64,000 nucleotides of DNA from the NCBI GenBank assembly GCA_905221605.1, contig CAJNDS010002804.1:64001-128000 (forward strand), read 5' to 3'. A program made the translations under genes and the position numbers. Position 1 is the stretch's first letter. Each line of letters starts with the position of its first letter. The notes below the pieces were generated by a model. It was given only the letters and a program-made list of their open reading frames with translations, did no database searches and was not told the DNA's origin. Shown here one piece after another: positions 1-11,800 of the stretch. Source of the DNA: Symbiodinium natans (lineage: Eukaryota; Sar; Dinophyceae; Suessiales; Symbiodiniaceae).

Positions 1-190
1 GAAGTTCAGGTTTCAAGGTTTAACGTTTCAGGTTTAGGGAGTAGAAAGCTGAGCTATACTTGAACAGATCGAGACATGTAGTGGACGCGTTCATTTGAGA
101 GCATATATATTCCTATATTTATCGCGTTTGGCTTTGTTTATTTAAGAGGGCTTATAAAAACTAAGCCAAAAGAACCCTAAAGGTCTCAGG

Positions 191-193
<3 letters not shown>

Positions 194-221
<28 letters not shown>
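194..221. repeat. (TA)n microsatellite
   Basis: Uninterrupted TA run. A second TA run lies at 465-500, with a 21-base G run (416-436) between them. Confidence 0.95.
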
Positions 222-415
222 TTCGAGACTCTTGGACAAAGGAAGGGAATCATTACCCCTTGACGTCACGAGATTGGAAAAAATAGTGTTTTGAGTTTGT
301 TTCTTTGCTTTGGTCATGTTATCTTTTTTGGTTTTTGTTTTGGGGTTATGGGCATCCTGATGTTGGTGTTTTTTTGACTTTTTTGGGGTTCTGGAAACCT
401 GTGAACGTAGATCTT

Positions 416-460
416 GGGGGGGGGGGGGGGGGGGGGAGCGGGGCGAGCATATCTTTATAT

Positions 461-500
<40 letters not shown>
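416..500. repeat. G homopolymer followed by (TA)n
   Basis: 21 G residues, 28 mixed bases, then a TA run. Both give meaningless Tyr/Ile and Gly frames. Confidence 0.95.
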
Positions 501-1484
501 GTAGATAGGTAGATTGTTATTTGTATACTGTATATTCTATTACATACATTTTGAAGGACCACAAGCCTGGCAGACCAGAGGACCGGAGCGCCAGCAGACC
601 ACCGGAAGGCCAGTAGAGGACCGGACCGCAAGACCGGAGGACCGGAGGACCCGGACACCAGAACCACAGCAACGGAAAAATAACAAGTACCCACAACAAT
701 TTCCCCAAAAAACACTTCCTTGTGGATTGCGCTGTGAAGCAGACGCCCGACCACAGATTCACAGCAAAGGGCGCAGAAAAAGCTGGAACCCTTTTTGACA
801 CACGACCTGCATGTCATAGGCAGCAGGCTCGTGCCTTGACGCTGGAAGAAGCGGGACTCGTCCACACATGCAGTAATGCAAGCAATAATTCTCCCAGCAT
901 CCTGACACATCTCGACCTGAATGGAAAAAGTTGGCATCTTCGTAGCCTTTGAAACTTCTGAGACCGCAACTGTGTGTGGAAGCCATGCGTTCTGGTTTCG
1001 ATTGGTATCAGAAACGGCTCAACTTCAGAACCATGGACCATAATAGAACTTCAGCAAACGCATCCTTCCGAGTTCTCCAGGAAACGGTCGTCCCCATAGA
1101 GATCTGTAGAATATGCGCCTGCCTCGAACTTGTGACATCTGATTGGAACTTTCCGTCCGTTCACAGCAGTGGCACTAAAGAATTTCATGGTTCATCCAGG
1201 AGAGTCGACGACCTCTGCATAGGAGAGCAGCCGCCTTCTGTACACAATGGATGGACGAGTGCGTGCACGCGTGTGTGGGTGGCAATCGAACGTATCCGGG
1301 AATAGGTATTTGCATGATAGGTTTGCACATTGTCCCTTTTGACTCACACCCACAAACACACACGCACGGGGCAAAAACTCACAATGCTCTATGGCCTGCG
1401 CCCCTCCAACAGAAAGTTCAATTGTTTTGTGGGGTGCCCTCTGACCTCCGAGATTCCTCCTCTTCGCTGCTAGATTCCAACATG

Positions 1485-1774
1485 TCAACGAGTGTACAGC
1501 CCCGAAGTTGGAGAAGTCTTCGCAAACATGTCTGCACATGCGCTCGGTGCTCCGCATACTGCAGCGATGTTCACATTAAATTTCTTCCAGCGCAGCGTTC
1601 TTGGATGTGCTGGCCTGTCAAAGACTCCAACATCAGCAGTGACGGCGTAGGTAGGCTTACAGCCAAGTAGCACGATTGCAGCACACCCAACAGTGTTGAA
1701 ACCTTTGGCAGATTTCCTCACAGACCATGAGTCTTCTGTAAACACGCGTAAACACTGATGCAGATAGACTTCTT
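1485..1774 (-). CDS. Exon of an unrecognised protein
   Basis: Open frame of about 96 codons after a pyrimidine-rich acceptor ending TCGTGCAG (boundary at 1774, phase 1). The content reads like a folded protein (EEVYLHQCLRVFTEDSW, then GFNTVGCAAIVLLG, then PTYAVTADVGVFD). A GTGAAC donor inside the frame near 1582 could end the exon earlier. A probable upstream exon lies at 1937-1995. The family was not recognised. Confidence 0.45.
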
Positions 1775-1936
1775 CTGCACGAGTAGAGAAACAGGGGGCC
1801 AGCCGGACATTTTCGTGTCAGCTGCTCTCGCGCACGTGCGCCGAAACAAAACAAAGATGGTCGTGAACGCTGTCTGACTCTGTGTCAGCCGCTCACGAAA
1901 AGAATGGAAGAGGCAGCAAGCTCCGCTTGATCCAAC

Positions 1937-1995
1937 CTCTGCATTCTCTGCATTGAGGGAACTACGCAGCCTGGACTCGATGCGCAACAGATTTA
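1937..1995 (-). CDS. Short exon, probable same gene as 1485-1774
   Basis: Acceptor TTGTCAG ends just above 1995 and a GTTGGA donor follows 1937. The exon encodes NLLRIESRLRSSLNAENAE after a split codon. A still earlier exon may end at the GTGAGA donor near 2037 (frame LHVVPCREEVREN); that junction is in the same phase (1). The junction to the next exon is not phase-resolved. Confidence 0.4.
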
Positions 1996-2045
1996 CTGAC
2001 AATGCAAAAAACTCATCTTCGGAGTCATAGGCTCTCACCCATTTT

Positions 2046-5000
2046 CGCGCACCTCTTCCCGGCAGGGAACGACATGAAGCATAAGCTTAAAGTGGACATG
2101 TCTTAACCCCTTCCGCCTAAGGAATGAACCCCCACTTTCAATATTTAGAAATCTGGATTTGGGGAAACTGATTTCTTATGTGCCCAGGCCTTTGTTGCCT
2201 GGAATGGGTAACCCCCCCCCCCCCCCCCCAAGGCGACAGGTGTGTGAGATCCGGCCCCGCCCCTCCCACCCCCGTCCCCCCCCCCACCCTGGATGTTCAG
2301 GTTCAGGGGCTTTAAGTTGTTGTTTGAGGCTTACGCTTTAGGTTTCAAGGTTTAGGGCGGAACAAGCTAGTTCAGCTTGAATGCTCCTTGGTGGTTTTAC
2401 AAACTATATAGGCGAGGAAGGGATTGCGGCACAGCCGAAGACTCTAGACTCTAGACATGGGCAGGCGACGACGAGGAGATGCAACTCTCAGATCGTCCTC
2501 TCACAGATCTCCCGCTAAAGGCTCTGCCATCCGGGAGCGGCTCGTTCTCATCCTACGAGGTCAAGGCGCAATGCCAACAAGTCAAGTGAAGAACTCACCC
2601 CCCCTGCAGTGGTGTTTCTTGCAGCCTGCTTCGCATCTCTGTTCTGCTTGCAGTCGCTCTCGAAGATGTCGTGGATGTTCGCAAACATCTGAGAGCCATG
2701 CCGTGCGGGCTTAGGAGAGCTGGCATGACATGCCTATAGGGATTCATCGATTGTCTCTGAGGGGTGGCAGCGCATCGCCAAACAGAAAAAAGCGTGATTA
2801 GCAACACCGCCCGACCCAAAACCCCACCTCTCTCTCTCTCTCTCTGGGCGGAGCCTAAACCTGCCAGAAATTGAGCCCCGCACCTGTTGAACGAGCTCAT
2901 CCTTTTCCTCCTGTGGAGGGTGGGAGGGGGTGGGGGACACAATGTGCCACAAAACCAAACATCCACACAGCTCAGACCCGAAACCCTAAACCTCATCCCT
3001 CGTTGGCTTGGGCCAGGCCTGCCGACTCCAGCACAGGGCCAAGCCGTGCAGCCTCTCCCTGGCCTGGCAACTGAAGCAACCCAAGTGCTAACTCAAGCGA
3101 TCGAAGTGTCTGAGGCCTCTAGGCTCCCCCTCGTCACAGATTGACAGTGGAACCCAAGCATCAACACTTGAGAAGAGGGGGTAGGGCACCGATTCAGCTC
3201 AGTGATTTTGGACCAACGGGTTCCGTGAACTGGCTCGCCGTACTCGGATCAGGTTTCTGGTCCGATTCAGATCCACGACTTCGATTCCGTGCACATGCAA
3301 CGGGGCATCCTGGATCAGCTGTTGTACGATTCGGATCACGGGTTCTTTGGGGATTAAGTTTCAGCCATGTGCTTTTCAGGAATTAACAGCGGCCTTTCTC
3401 AGGTGGTGCGCAAACCCTACACGCCGACGCCCTAAACCCCAAGCCACGGCCGACGGGTTTAGGGCTTAGGCTTTCCCAGTCATTGAAGGATAGTTGGATT
3501 TAGACGAGAGCTCGAGATGTGGCTTGCCGACCCACCAATTGAAGATCTGCAAACGACAACACCCACAAGCTCCAAAAGACCTACCTGTCGGTGATCAAGC
3601 TGAAAGCTCAGGGACAAAAGCTGCTGCCTTGCACTTGAGGTCTTGATGCTTCTTCATCTCCATAAGGCTCGGGGAACCCGAAAGGCCTGGCCAGGCACCA
3701 AAGCAAAGGGTAAAGACCTAGCTGACGCAACTTGTGTGCACAGTCTAGCATGACTTTCCGTGAAAAACACACCCCTACAGGGCAGCTCATAGAAGCACGG
3801 GGCAAATCGGCAGAGTTCCGCCTCTCTCCTTCACGTTAACCGACCTCGGAACACTCGGTCACACTAGGATTTTTGGCCAGCTTGCCATGTCCCTCAACCG
3901 GTGACACTGGTCCGGACACAGGGAGACTCTGGAGTCCAATGTTGGAGTCGACCACTATCAGGCCAGGGTTGCTAACCCCGCAAACGGGCAAGGGTCTACT
4001 GAGGGCGTACGACGTGGGGGTTTACAGAGAGCCTTTTGTGCGGGGGAACCTGTTGGAAAAGGTACCTATGAGGGGTACCGTCGTGCAGGACAACCCCTGC
4101 AAGCCTTGGGCACACTCTTCGATACCAAGGGGCCCGTCGTAGAAACCTGGCCCAGATTGCTGGTGAGCTTCCATAGGGCCTTGATGCGGCAGAGATTACA
4201 TGGTACGGTACTCCACTATTCCATACTTCGTAGTAAGCCCTAAACATGCTCCATGCGAAATTTGATACTTTTGGCCTGTACGATATGCTTGCTGTAACCT
4301 TAAACTGTACCGATGTCCGGCGCGTGACAAGCAACGGTGAACACGTCAGCCCGGTGTGCTGCCTGTGTTGTGCCTTCTGCTTTATCCACCGCAAAACATG
4401 CAAACTTGAAAGAAGACGACACAATGCACACTACTGCACTTCATAAGGGTGTGTATCGACGAGGCACGTTTGAAGAATCGCTGTCTGCGGAGAGCCGCTA
4501 GGCTTTTTGGAGAGAGGCCCTGGAAGAACAGGGCCACCAAGCGAATGACATGATGTTCACTTTCAGCTGCCCTGCCTTCTGATTGCTAGGCGGCACTGGA
4601 AGCAGCTCGGCTATGGAGTCTTCGTTGATTCCTGGCCAGCGTACTCCACATATCTCAGCAATCCCGAAGAAACAACTTGGGAATACTCCCACAGCGTCCT
4701 GGCAAAGGCGTAAATGCCATCTCAAGGTCTAAGCCGAAGCCGAGAATCTCGCCGAGCCAAAAGGCTGGCAGAATTTCACCAATCAAAGCCAGCAGCAGAC
4801 ACGAAACGTGTTCATTACCACACCTGCTTTCACGCTTTGGCATTGCAGAGAACAACGTCCAAGGGCCTGCATTTTGAGGTGCCAACCAGAGGCATGGTTT
4901 GCACTTGTGATTCAATGAGCTGCTGTGTTTGCTTCATGGTTAGTTTCAGAAGCTGAGCCTGTCTTATCCTCCCTGCAACACCCGTCTCACATGTGCACTA

Positions 5001-5309
5001 GGGAAAAAGGGAACTCTGACAAGGAGTCTGTAGTCATACTACTGCTTTCCCTCCTCAGCGAGGTTCCTTGGTAACCTCATTTCAGGTGGCGTTCCATAAC
5101 CTTTGTTGTATGTATGCAAGGCTTAGATTACTGCGCACCTGCGCAGCCTCGCGCGAATCCGTACTTGCACAAGGCTTTTCCAAACGGAAAGCTGCCTCCG
5201 AGGCTGCCTTCGGCGGCCTCCCTTCTTTGGTGCACTTTGGGCGCAACATCCCGCAAGCAGCCGGCACAAATGGAAGAAGTCCATGGCCAAAGAAACCTTC
5301 GATCCTGAC
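2046..5309. other. No supported gene
   Basis: Contains a C run (2212-2229), a CT microsatellite (2827-2845) and small telomere-like remnants. Open frames here are short and overlap on both strands; I could not support an exon beyond a fragment near 2040-2080. Confidence 0.5.
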
Positions 5310-7504
5310 TTAGGGCAGCTGGCTATGCACGTGGCAGTCCGGGCGACAGTCGTCAAAAGCGTCAAAAAGCCGATTCACGTAAGATTGTACGGAGTGGTCC
5401 TTCAAGCAGTCTGGGGTCAGCTGGAACTCTTTCCAGTTCACGAACTGCTTAGTGCCAGTCAATACCTTTAGCGGGATGAAATGTTGGTACTTTCTGCCAA
5501 AGTCTTCAAGGAGGTTGAAATCCGGTCTCTGCAACACCTGCCGAGCCGCCTCTTCCACGACTTTGGACACAACTTGTCCCTTGATGCAGCCAAGCTCATC
5601 GACCAATCCGTTCTGCACGTTCCGGGCCGCAGCTTCCACAAACTGACGCAGATCCAAAGCGCCCCAGGCCCGAGGGCAGGGGTCGTTGGCGTGGATGTAG
5701 TTCGCGGCACGCTCCTGGGCGAACTCCTGGAAGCTTTTTGCTTGCTTGGATCCTTGGGACCCGCCCCCAAAGACCATCGGGGAGCCGAAGGTGACGCAAC
5801 GCACATCGAAGGACTTCAGAAGCTGCTGGCCGTCTGAGGGACCACCTGTGATCTTCTTCCAGGCCACGTACAGCAGCGCTGCGGCATACATCCCTCCAAG
5901 GGAATGGCCGGTGAACACAATCTTCTGAACCCCCTGCGCCTTCGCGGAAGCCAGCCGCTCCAAGAAGTCACGCTCCTTCCAGAACTGCGCTCCGCGAAGT
6001 GTTCCAGCAGCTCCACCGTGGATGAAGAAGTCGGTATCTTCGGTAGTGGCGTGGTCCAGCTCAAGGTTCCAATTCAGGAAGTCCAGAATGTACGAAGTGC
6101 CCTTGAAGACGACATACAGCACCTTTTCGGATGGCAGTTCAGCGGTGACAGTTGCGATCTTTACCGCCGAGCCGAACTCGCCAGGCTGAGTCACCCGGTG
6201 GACTGTCATGGCTGCATGCTGGAGGTGTGGGGGCTTCGGGTCATCGGTGTAGATCCAGTAGCTAAGCACCGCCGCCACCATCTCAGCAAACTCGGCCTTC
6301 CATGGCACCTCGGTGTTGTGCAGGGTCAGGTCGAGGCTACGGGTACGCTCACCAGAGCCCGCCACGTCCACGAGCAGTATCTTCTCAGCTTCCTGCGGCA
6401 CTGCCACTGCCTTGCCATTCACGTTGCAGACGGAGCCAAACTTGGAAACCTTTCTTGAGTCAATGCCCGCAGGGAGGTCGATGGCCGAAGCCTCGCCAGT
6501 CGAAGGGTCCACCACCAAAATCCTCGTGGAGTCCTGGGGCACCGCCGTTGCCTTGCCATTCACCTTACACACGGAGCAGAATTTGGCCGAAGTTTGTGTG
6601 TCAAGGATCTTGGGAAGGTCGATGGTCGAAGCCTGGCCTGCTGCAGGGTCCACTACCAAGATCTTTTCAGCATTGAATGGTACCGCCACTGCCTTGCCAT
6701 TCACAAAGCAAGCGCAGCAAAACTTGGAATCCCTTCTTGCATCAATGCCAGTCGGAATGTCGATGGCCGAAGCCTCACCCTTTGACGGGTCCACTACCAA
6801 AATCTTCTCGGCATTGCAAGGCACCGCCACTGCCTTTCCATTCACGTCACAAACGAACATGTACTTGCCCGGTGTTCCTGCATTGATGCCCGCGGGGAGG
6901 TCGATGGCTGAAGCCCGCCCATTTGCAGGGTCCACTACCAGAATCTTCTCAGCATTAAACGGCACTGCCACCGCCTTGCCGTTCACATTGCAGTCTGATA
7001 CAAACTTGCCCGGTGTTCCTGCACCAATGCCCGCGGGGAGGTCAATGGCCGAAGCCCGTCCGGTTTCAGGGTCCACTACCAATACCTTCTCAGCATTAAA
7101 AGGTGCTGCCACTGCCTTGCCATTCACATTGCAGACGGACCGAAACTTGCTCGACGCTTCTGCACCGATGCCCGCCGGGAGGTCGATGGCCGAAGCCCCA
7201 CCAGATTCAGGCTCCACCACCAAAATCTTTTCGGCAGCACCCGGAGCCGCTACAGCTTTGCCGTTCACATTACAGGCACACCAAACTTGTCAAGAGTCGC
7301 TCTGGTAATGCCTCCTGGAAGGTCGATGGCCGAGGCCTTGCCAGCTGCCACGTCCACCACCAAAATCGTTTCACCACTGTGGGGCATCGACACTACCTTT
7401 CCATTCACGTTGCAGGCAGACACAAATTTTGAGCCCGTTTTGGCATAAGTGCCAGCTGGCAGGTCGAGAACAGCAGGTTTGCCAGCGGCTGCCACTTGGC
7501 CCAT
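5310..7504 (-). CDS. Repeat-propeller / class 3 lipase fusion, with one frame break
   Basis: Predicted alpha/beta-hydrolase of the class 3 (triacylglycerol lipase-like) family, expected to cleave acyl esters of lipids. The N-terminal half is built of 47-residue repeats with the core VNGKAVAVP..AEKILVVDP..G.ASAIDLPAGI....KF..VCN; eight VNGK-type and eight DLP-type motifs are present. The lipase domain follows (VVFKGT at 5.9-6.1 kb). The nucleophile elbow GHSLGG has its Ser at 5903-5901; the probable acid is the Asp of HANDPCPR (5684-5682) and the probable His is in KDHSVQSY (5396-5394), so the triad looks complete. The ATG at 7504 is the first in frame. Near 7281 the frame shifts by one base: comparison with the other repeats shows one base missing just after a KF codon pair. 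Without the break the product would be about 731 residues. No signal peptide is evident. A further 5' exon is possible, because the frame stays open to 7604. Confidence 0.85.
5901..5918 (-). other. Lipase nucleophile elbow GHSLGG
   Basis: These codons encode TGHSLG followed by G, the G-X-S-X-G elbow of class 3 lipases. It sits between a hydrophobic strand (KIVF) and a small-residue helix (MYAAALL), as expected for the family. Confidence 0.85.
6310..7420 (-). repeat. 141-bp coding tandem repeats of the propeller
   Basis: In-frame tandem repeats of 141 bp (47 codons): seven complete units plus half units at each end. Neighbouring units are close to identical around NAEKILVVDP and ASAIDLPAG and diverge in the linker before KF. 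High identity between units suggests recent unit duplication or homogenisation. Confidence 0.85.
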
Positions 7505-8637
7505 GGCGTATGTCTGGTACGGGAAGGCTCGTTCAGAAAGTCGTTGTGTAGCTTTGCCGTGTGGCTGCTCGTAGGTCAGGTCGGATTTGAATGTGAGACA
7601 TGGTTAAGGCCTTGACAGCTTTCGGGTTCAGTTCATGGTTTGCACTAAGTGCTGACCACAGCAACGGCTCTTTAAAACTCGCCGAAGTCTGGAACGTGAG
7701 CAAGGTTTGCAGCAAGCGAAAAGGTCCTGAACTCTACAGCAGGTGCCCACATCTCCAGGTCGGTCTCATGTACACGATGAGCTTGCGGCTCAAGGGTCGA
7801 GACGCAGGCGACCACCAGGCCTGAGTAAACAGCCACAAGTTCCTGAAACCCTGAAGCCGATGCAGGCTCCCTGGGTCCCTGATGCTGTGTGCCCCCACCA
7901 AAGGCTATGAGCAAGAGAGGCACTGCATTCGCTGCGCAAAAGAACGGCCTCGGCTCTCAATCACAGCTTCTTGGCGTGGAGTGAAAGCAGGCTCAAGATA
8001 TCACTCCAGATAACGTGCAAGATGCCGAGGCTGCAACATACCCTCCTCGCGCCCACACGTGCATCAATGTTTCAAGAACAGCTCTGGCCAACAGATGACG
8101 CCACGATCACATGGATGCATCATCCTGTCGCCGACGCAGCTCAATGGTGAAGGCGCCGGGCAACACAAAGGCAAGGGCCTAACAGATGCAGGAAACGCAA
8201 CCTAGTTGAAACCACACCTCACGTTATTCAAAAGCTTCATGGTTCGAGAATCCTCTTTTTCCAGCGAATGAAGTTGGCATGGTCCTGTGCATGCCTCGAG
8301 CACCCCCAGCTGAGGCCGTGACCATGGTCGCCCAAACCTCGAAAACCATGTGATGCAGCCATGGCTGTCCCCGTACAACAGTCCAATTGGTGATTCATCC
8401 ATAGCCCTGAATCAAAAGAGCGCTGCATGGTTACCTGGGGGGGGGGGGGGGTCGGTGCCACACAACACCGAAAGACTGTCGGAAGAGGACGGAGTTCCAA
8501 AGCGGCTTGAAGTCTGGAGAGGCTCTTATGCCCTCCCTACGCTCAGAACTACGCCACGGCCAAACACTGCCTGCTCGGTGCACTAATCCTAGTCAGGGAA
8601 GTACCAAGAGGCCAAGAAAAACACTCACCAACGAGAT

Positions 8638-8829
8638 GGGCATGAGGCGGCTGCCCCCACAAAAGTGAGAACCTTGGAGAGGTCGCTCACTAGCCACGCC
8701 ACAAAGGCACCTCGCATCCCGGCGACGACCCTTGAAACGGGGGTTGGAGTCTAAACGGAGTACTCTAAGACAAATTTGGGTCATTGCCTTTTCGCAATGT
8801 TTGGGATGGCTCGCAGGGTTTGTGAGCAT
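8638..8829 (-). CDS. Possible exon of an unrecognised protein
   Basis: Frame ending at a consensus donor (TTG|GTGAGTG, exon end 8638) with the last residues GGSRLMPISL. Upstream it reads through LRVLRLDSNPRFKGRRRD, basic and protein-like. The 5' limit is not defined and no family was recognised. Confidence 0.4.
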
Positions 8830-11800
8830 GCCGGGCTTGGAGGAAGTCAGGATCTCACCCTGTCTGCAAACCTCTCAGGACTCTGCACACTGCCAAGATT
8901 ACGGCATTCAGCACGTGGAACTTGTCCTGCCAAAAGTCAAAAAAGAGTGGGAGTCTGCAGCAGCAGCTACCACATGGGGGTCTAGCCAGGCTCTCGCTTT
9001 GCTTTGGGCTTGACGGTCGCCCCCCGCGCCAAGGCGCGCCCGCGTCTCTCCGCTCTCCCGACCGCGGCGCAGCCCGTACAGCTGCACATCTACAGCCAGG
9101 CGACTACAACTAGTAGTCTCGTGAGTGGAGGAGGACAAGTAAACATGTGAGCGCTTTGTAACCTACTACAAGTACTTGCTGAGTTCTCCTAAGCCTTGAA
9201 GCAAACCTCAGACTTCACGACCGATGACCTCCCCGAATCCAAATTCTTGGCACCACTCTACCCTTGGCTTCAACTGCCCCCCTAGGGCAACAATATCCTC
9301 ACCCAGCTTGAACCCAAAGCTTCCAAAACCTCAACTCACATCACGCCATCCCCCCCCCTCGACAAACCCTGAAGCTTTACACACGCTCTGGCCAAAACAC
9401 CCCAAACCGCAGTTGAGCTCTTTAAACAGGTCGAGGCCTCGGGGCGTCAGGCCTAAGGGACCCGAGCGGTAGCTACCATCCTTTGCTCTGCTGGGCTTGG
9501 GTTGGGCACAACTCCCCCCCCCCCCCCCCCCTAGCTTGGATGTGGGAAGAAAACTGTCTGGGACCCCAATTCAAGTTTCACGACATTTTACGACGGATCC
9601 CCTCATGAACAGGAACCTCCAGAAAAGGAACCTACTACGGAGAAACCCCAGGACCAAAAGCCCTGGACCCCTAATCGAACCTTACTAGCCCCACTCCAAC
9701 TACCCCTCAAAGATCAAGCCCCACAGAGCCCCAACTCAGCCTTACTCGGGCCATAGCTTTTGGGCAGCTAGCCCAGAACCCTCAAGGGCTTAGGGTTTGG
9801 GGTTTAGGGTTTTGGGTATAGGGTTTAGGGTTTAAACGGTTTAGGGTAACACCCTACGCAGGATGTGACATGAAGCCAGCCTTGGGAAGAGCCTCGGGAG
9901 TTCCACTGTCCTGGCGCCGGCCTTGGCAGAGTTCGGGAACCTTGGGGGGCTTGGGTTCATGGATGTTCATGGACCTTTTGGGGGGGACGGGAGGGGGGGG
10001 GGGGGTGAGGACTCGGAAAGCACCATGGAGCCTCGGCAGAGTGAGGAGTTCTGCCGAAAAAAATGATTCTGACACACGGGGGAGTTGCTACTCTCCATCC
10101 CATCTGAAATCACCCGAAACCCTAAACCCGACTGCATTGCCGTGCAAAGGTGGAGCACACTTCAGAGGCCCAGGCCCAGCGCGAAGACGTCTACAGCAGC
10201 CATCCGGCAAGGGACCATGATGAAGGCAAATGAACAGATGACCACCTCAACAAGAAGTCGAATGTTGGACGCGCATTCAGACAAACTCCTCTACAAAGTC
10301 AAGTTGGCCGGGCTCGTCAGGACCCTGTAACCGTTTGGAGGTTCAGAGCGGGGTTCGCAATTTTAAGTCATATCGTCCAGGTGTCGAAGGAAAACTTCGC
10401 AACAGCGCGCCTTCAAATCAGTTGCTAGGCCTGGCTGTCCCTGTTGAACTCATGTAAACTCCTCCCTGTTAACATCATACAAAACCCCGTGCCCGTGGAC
10501 CGTTTTAAGATAGCGAAACCAGCTGCGACTGCTGGGGGGGGGGGGGCGGGGGGCGAACGAAACACTGAATGCAGGTGCGACGTTACCATACATGATTGGG
10601 AAACATGCTTTTCACGCTAAAAAATGGGAATCTACCAAAAAAACGCGGCCCATCCATCGGCCAGCAAGTCCGCGTTTGCAGCCTTTGTCACTGTCACGGC
10701 ATGGCTCGGGCTCGCAAGGGGGTCGGTCGGGGGTCGGTTACAAACCGCGTGCTCCGAATCGCAAAGGCCGCCAGGTCAAGGACGAGTCCTGAACGTCTTG
10801 CACTTGCGACTTGTGCCTGGGAGCAGTCCTCGCACAAAAACAGTTTGCGGCTCTTTGGCGTGTCGGGCGAACCCCGCCCGTGGCCACGAACCCGACCAGA
10901 CCACCTCGTCGGAAAAGCACAACTTTGCTGCAGAACTTGGTGTCAGCTCCACCATAGGGGTGCTGTGCTTTAAAGCATCTTTCGTGGAGATGCATCTGTT
11001 CGACCCTTGAAGTTGAAACCATAGTGCCATAGTGCCTCGTCCTTAAAGCCACTTCGGGTTCTAGGGTTTGGCATTGGGTCTGGGGATCTGGGTGTGAAGG
11101 CTTTGGAAGGAAAGCACCGGTCCCAGCAGACTCGGCCTTCCGCAGTCCCCCCAATAAGGTATGCCTCTTTTGGGAAACCCCCAAGTGAGGCCTTGGAATC
11201 ACATCTTGTTCTGCCGACGCCAGTCAGCACAATGCGCACTGTCCAAGGGCCCGGCGAAGCCGTAAGAAACCCAGGACAACATCAATGGGAGGTACCTATG
11301 ACGCAGAATCTGTCTGGACAACCCAATCTTCGGAAAGCTCGTCCAACTGCTCCCTGCTACAATGCTACACTGGCGAACCACCCCTTGCTGTTTTAGACAG
11401 CAAAAAAAACCCCTGCCGGAGTGCGGGGCAACAGGGCTGAAGTCCAGCAGCACGTTGCCCGCCACATGGTCCCCGAAGCGTAGGTATGCTGCCTGAGGCT
11501 TTTTCAGGGCTTGGCCCGATTGTAGTCCCAGGCGCCCCTCACAGCCACACAAGGACCCGGGGAAAGAATATTGACATTGCAGTCTGATCAAGTTTGTGTG
11601 AATTACATCCTCTGTCAACCTGCATTGGCTCAGGTGTCTTGGCCGTCGGCCGTACCCAACGTTGCAGAGAACATCAGGGCAATCAGGAAAGCAACCTGTG
11701 CCAGTCTGATGGCGCTTCTTCGGGCATGTAGGTCACGCATCGAAGTTCAGACGACCAATAGCCCGCTCAATCTCTATCGTAAGTCAGCTTTCGCAACGCA

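Noticed and set aside
192-508. Small Tyr/Ile and Gly/Pro-rich ORFs
   Set aside because: They are translations of TA and G microsatellites.
7265-7268. Separate start codon for the lipase at 7268
   Set aside because: The codon is GTG inside a repeat unit (the Val of VNGK). The upstream fragment in the next frame clearly belongs to the same repeat series.
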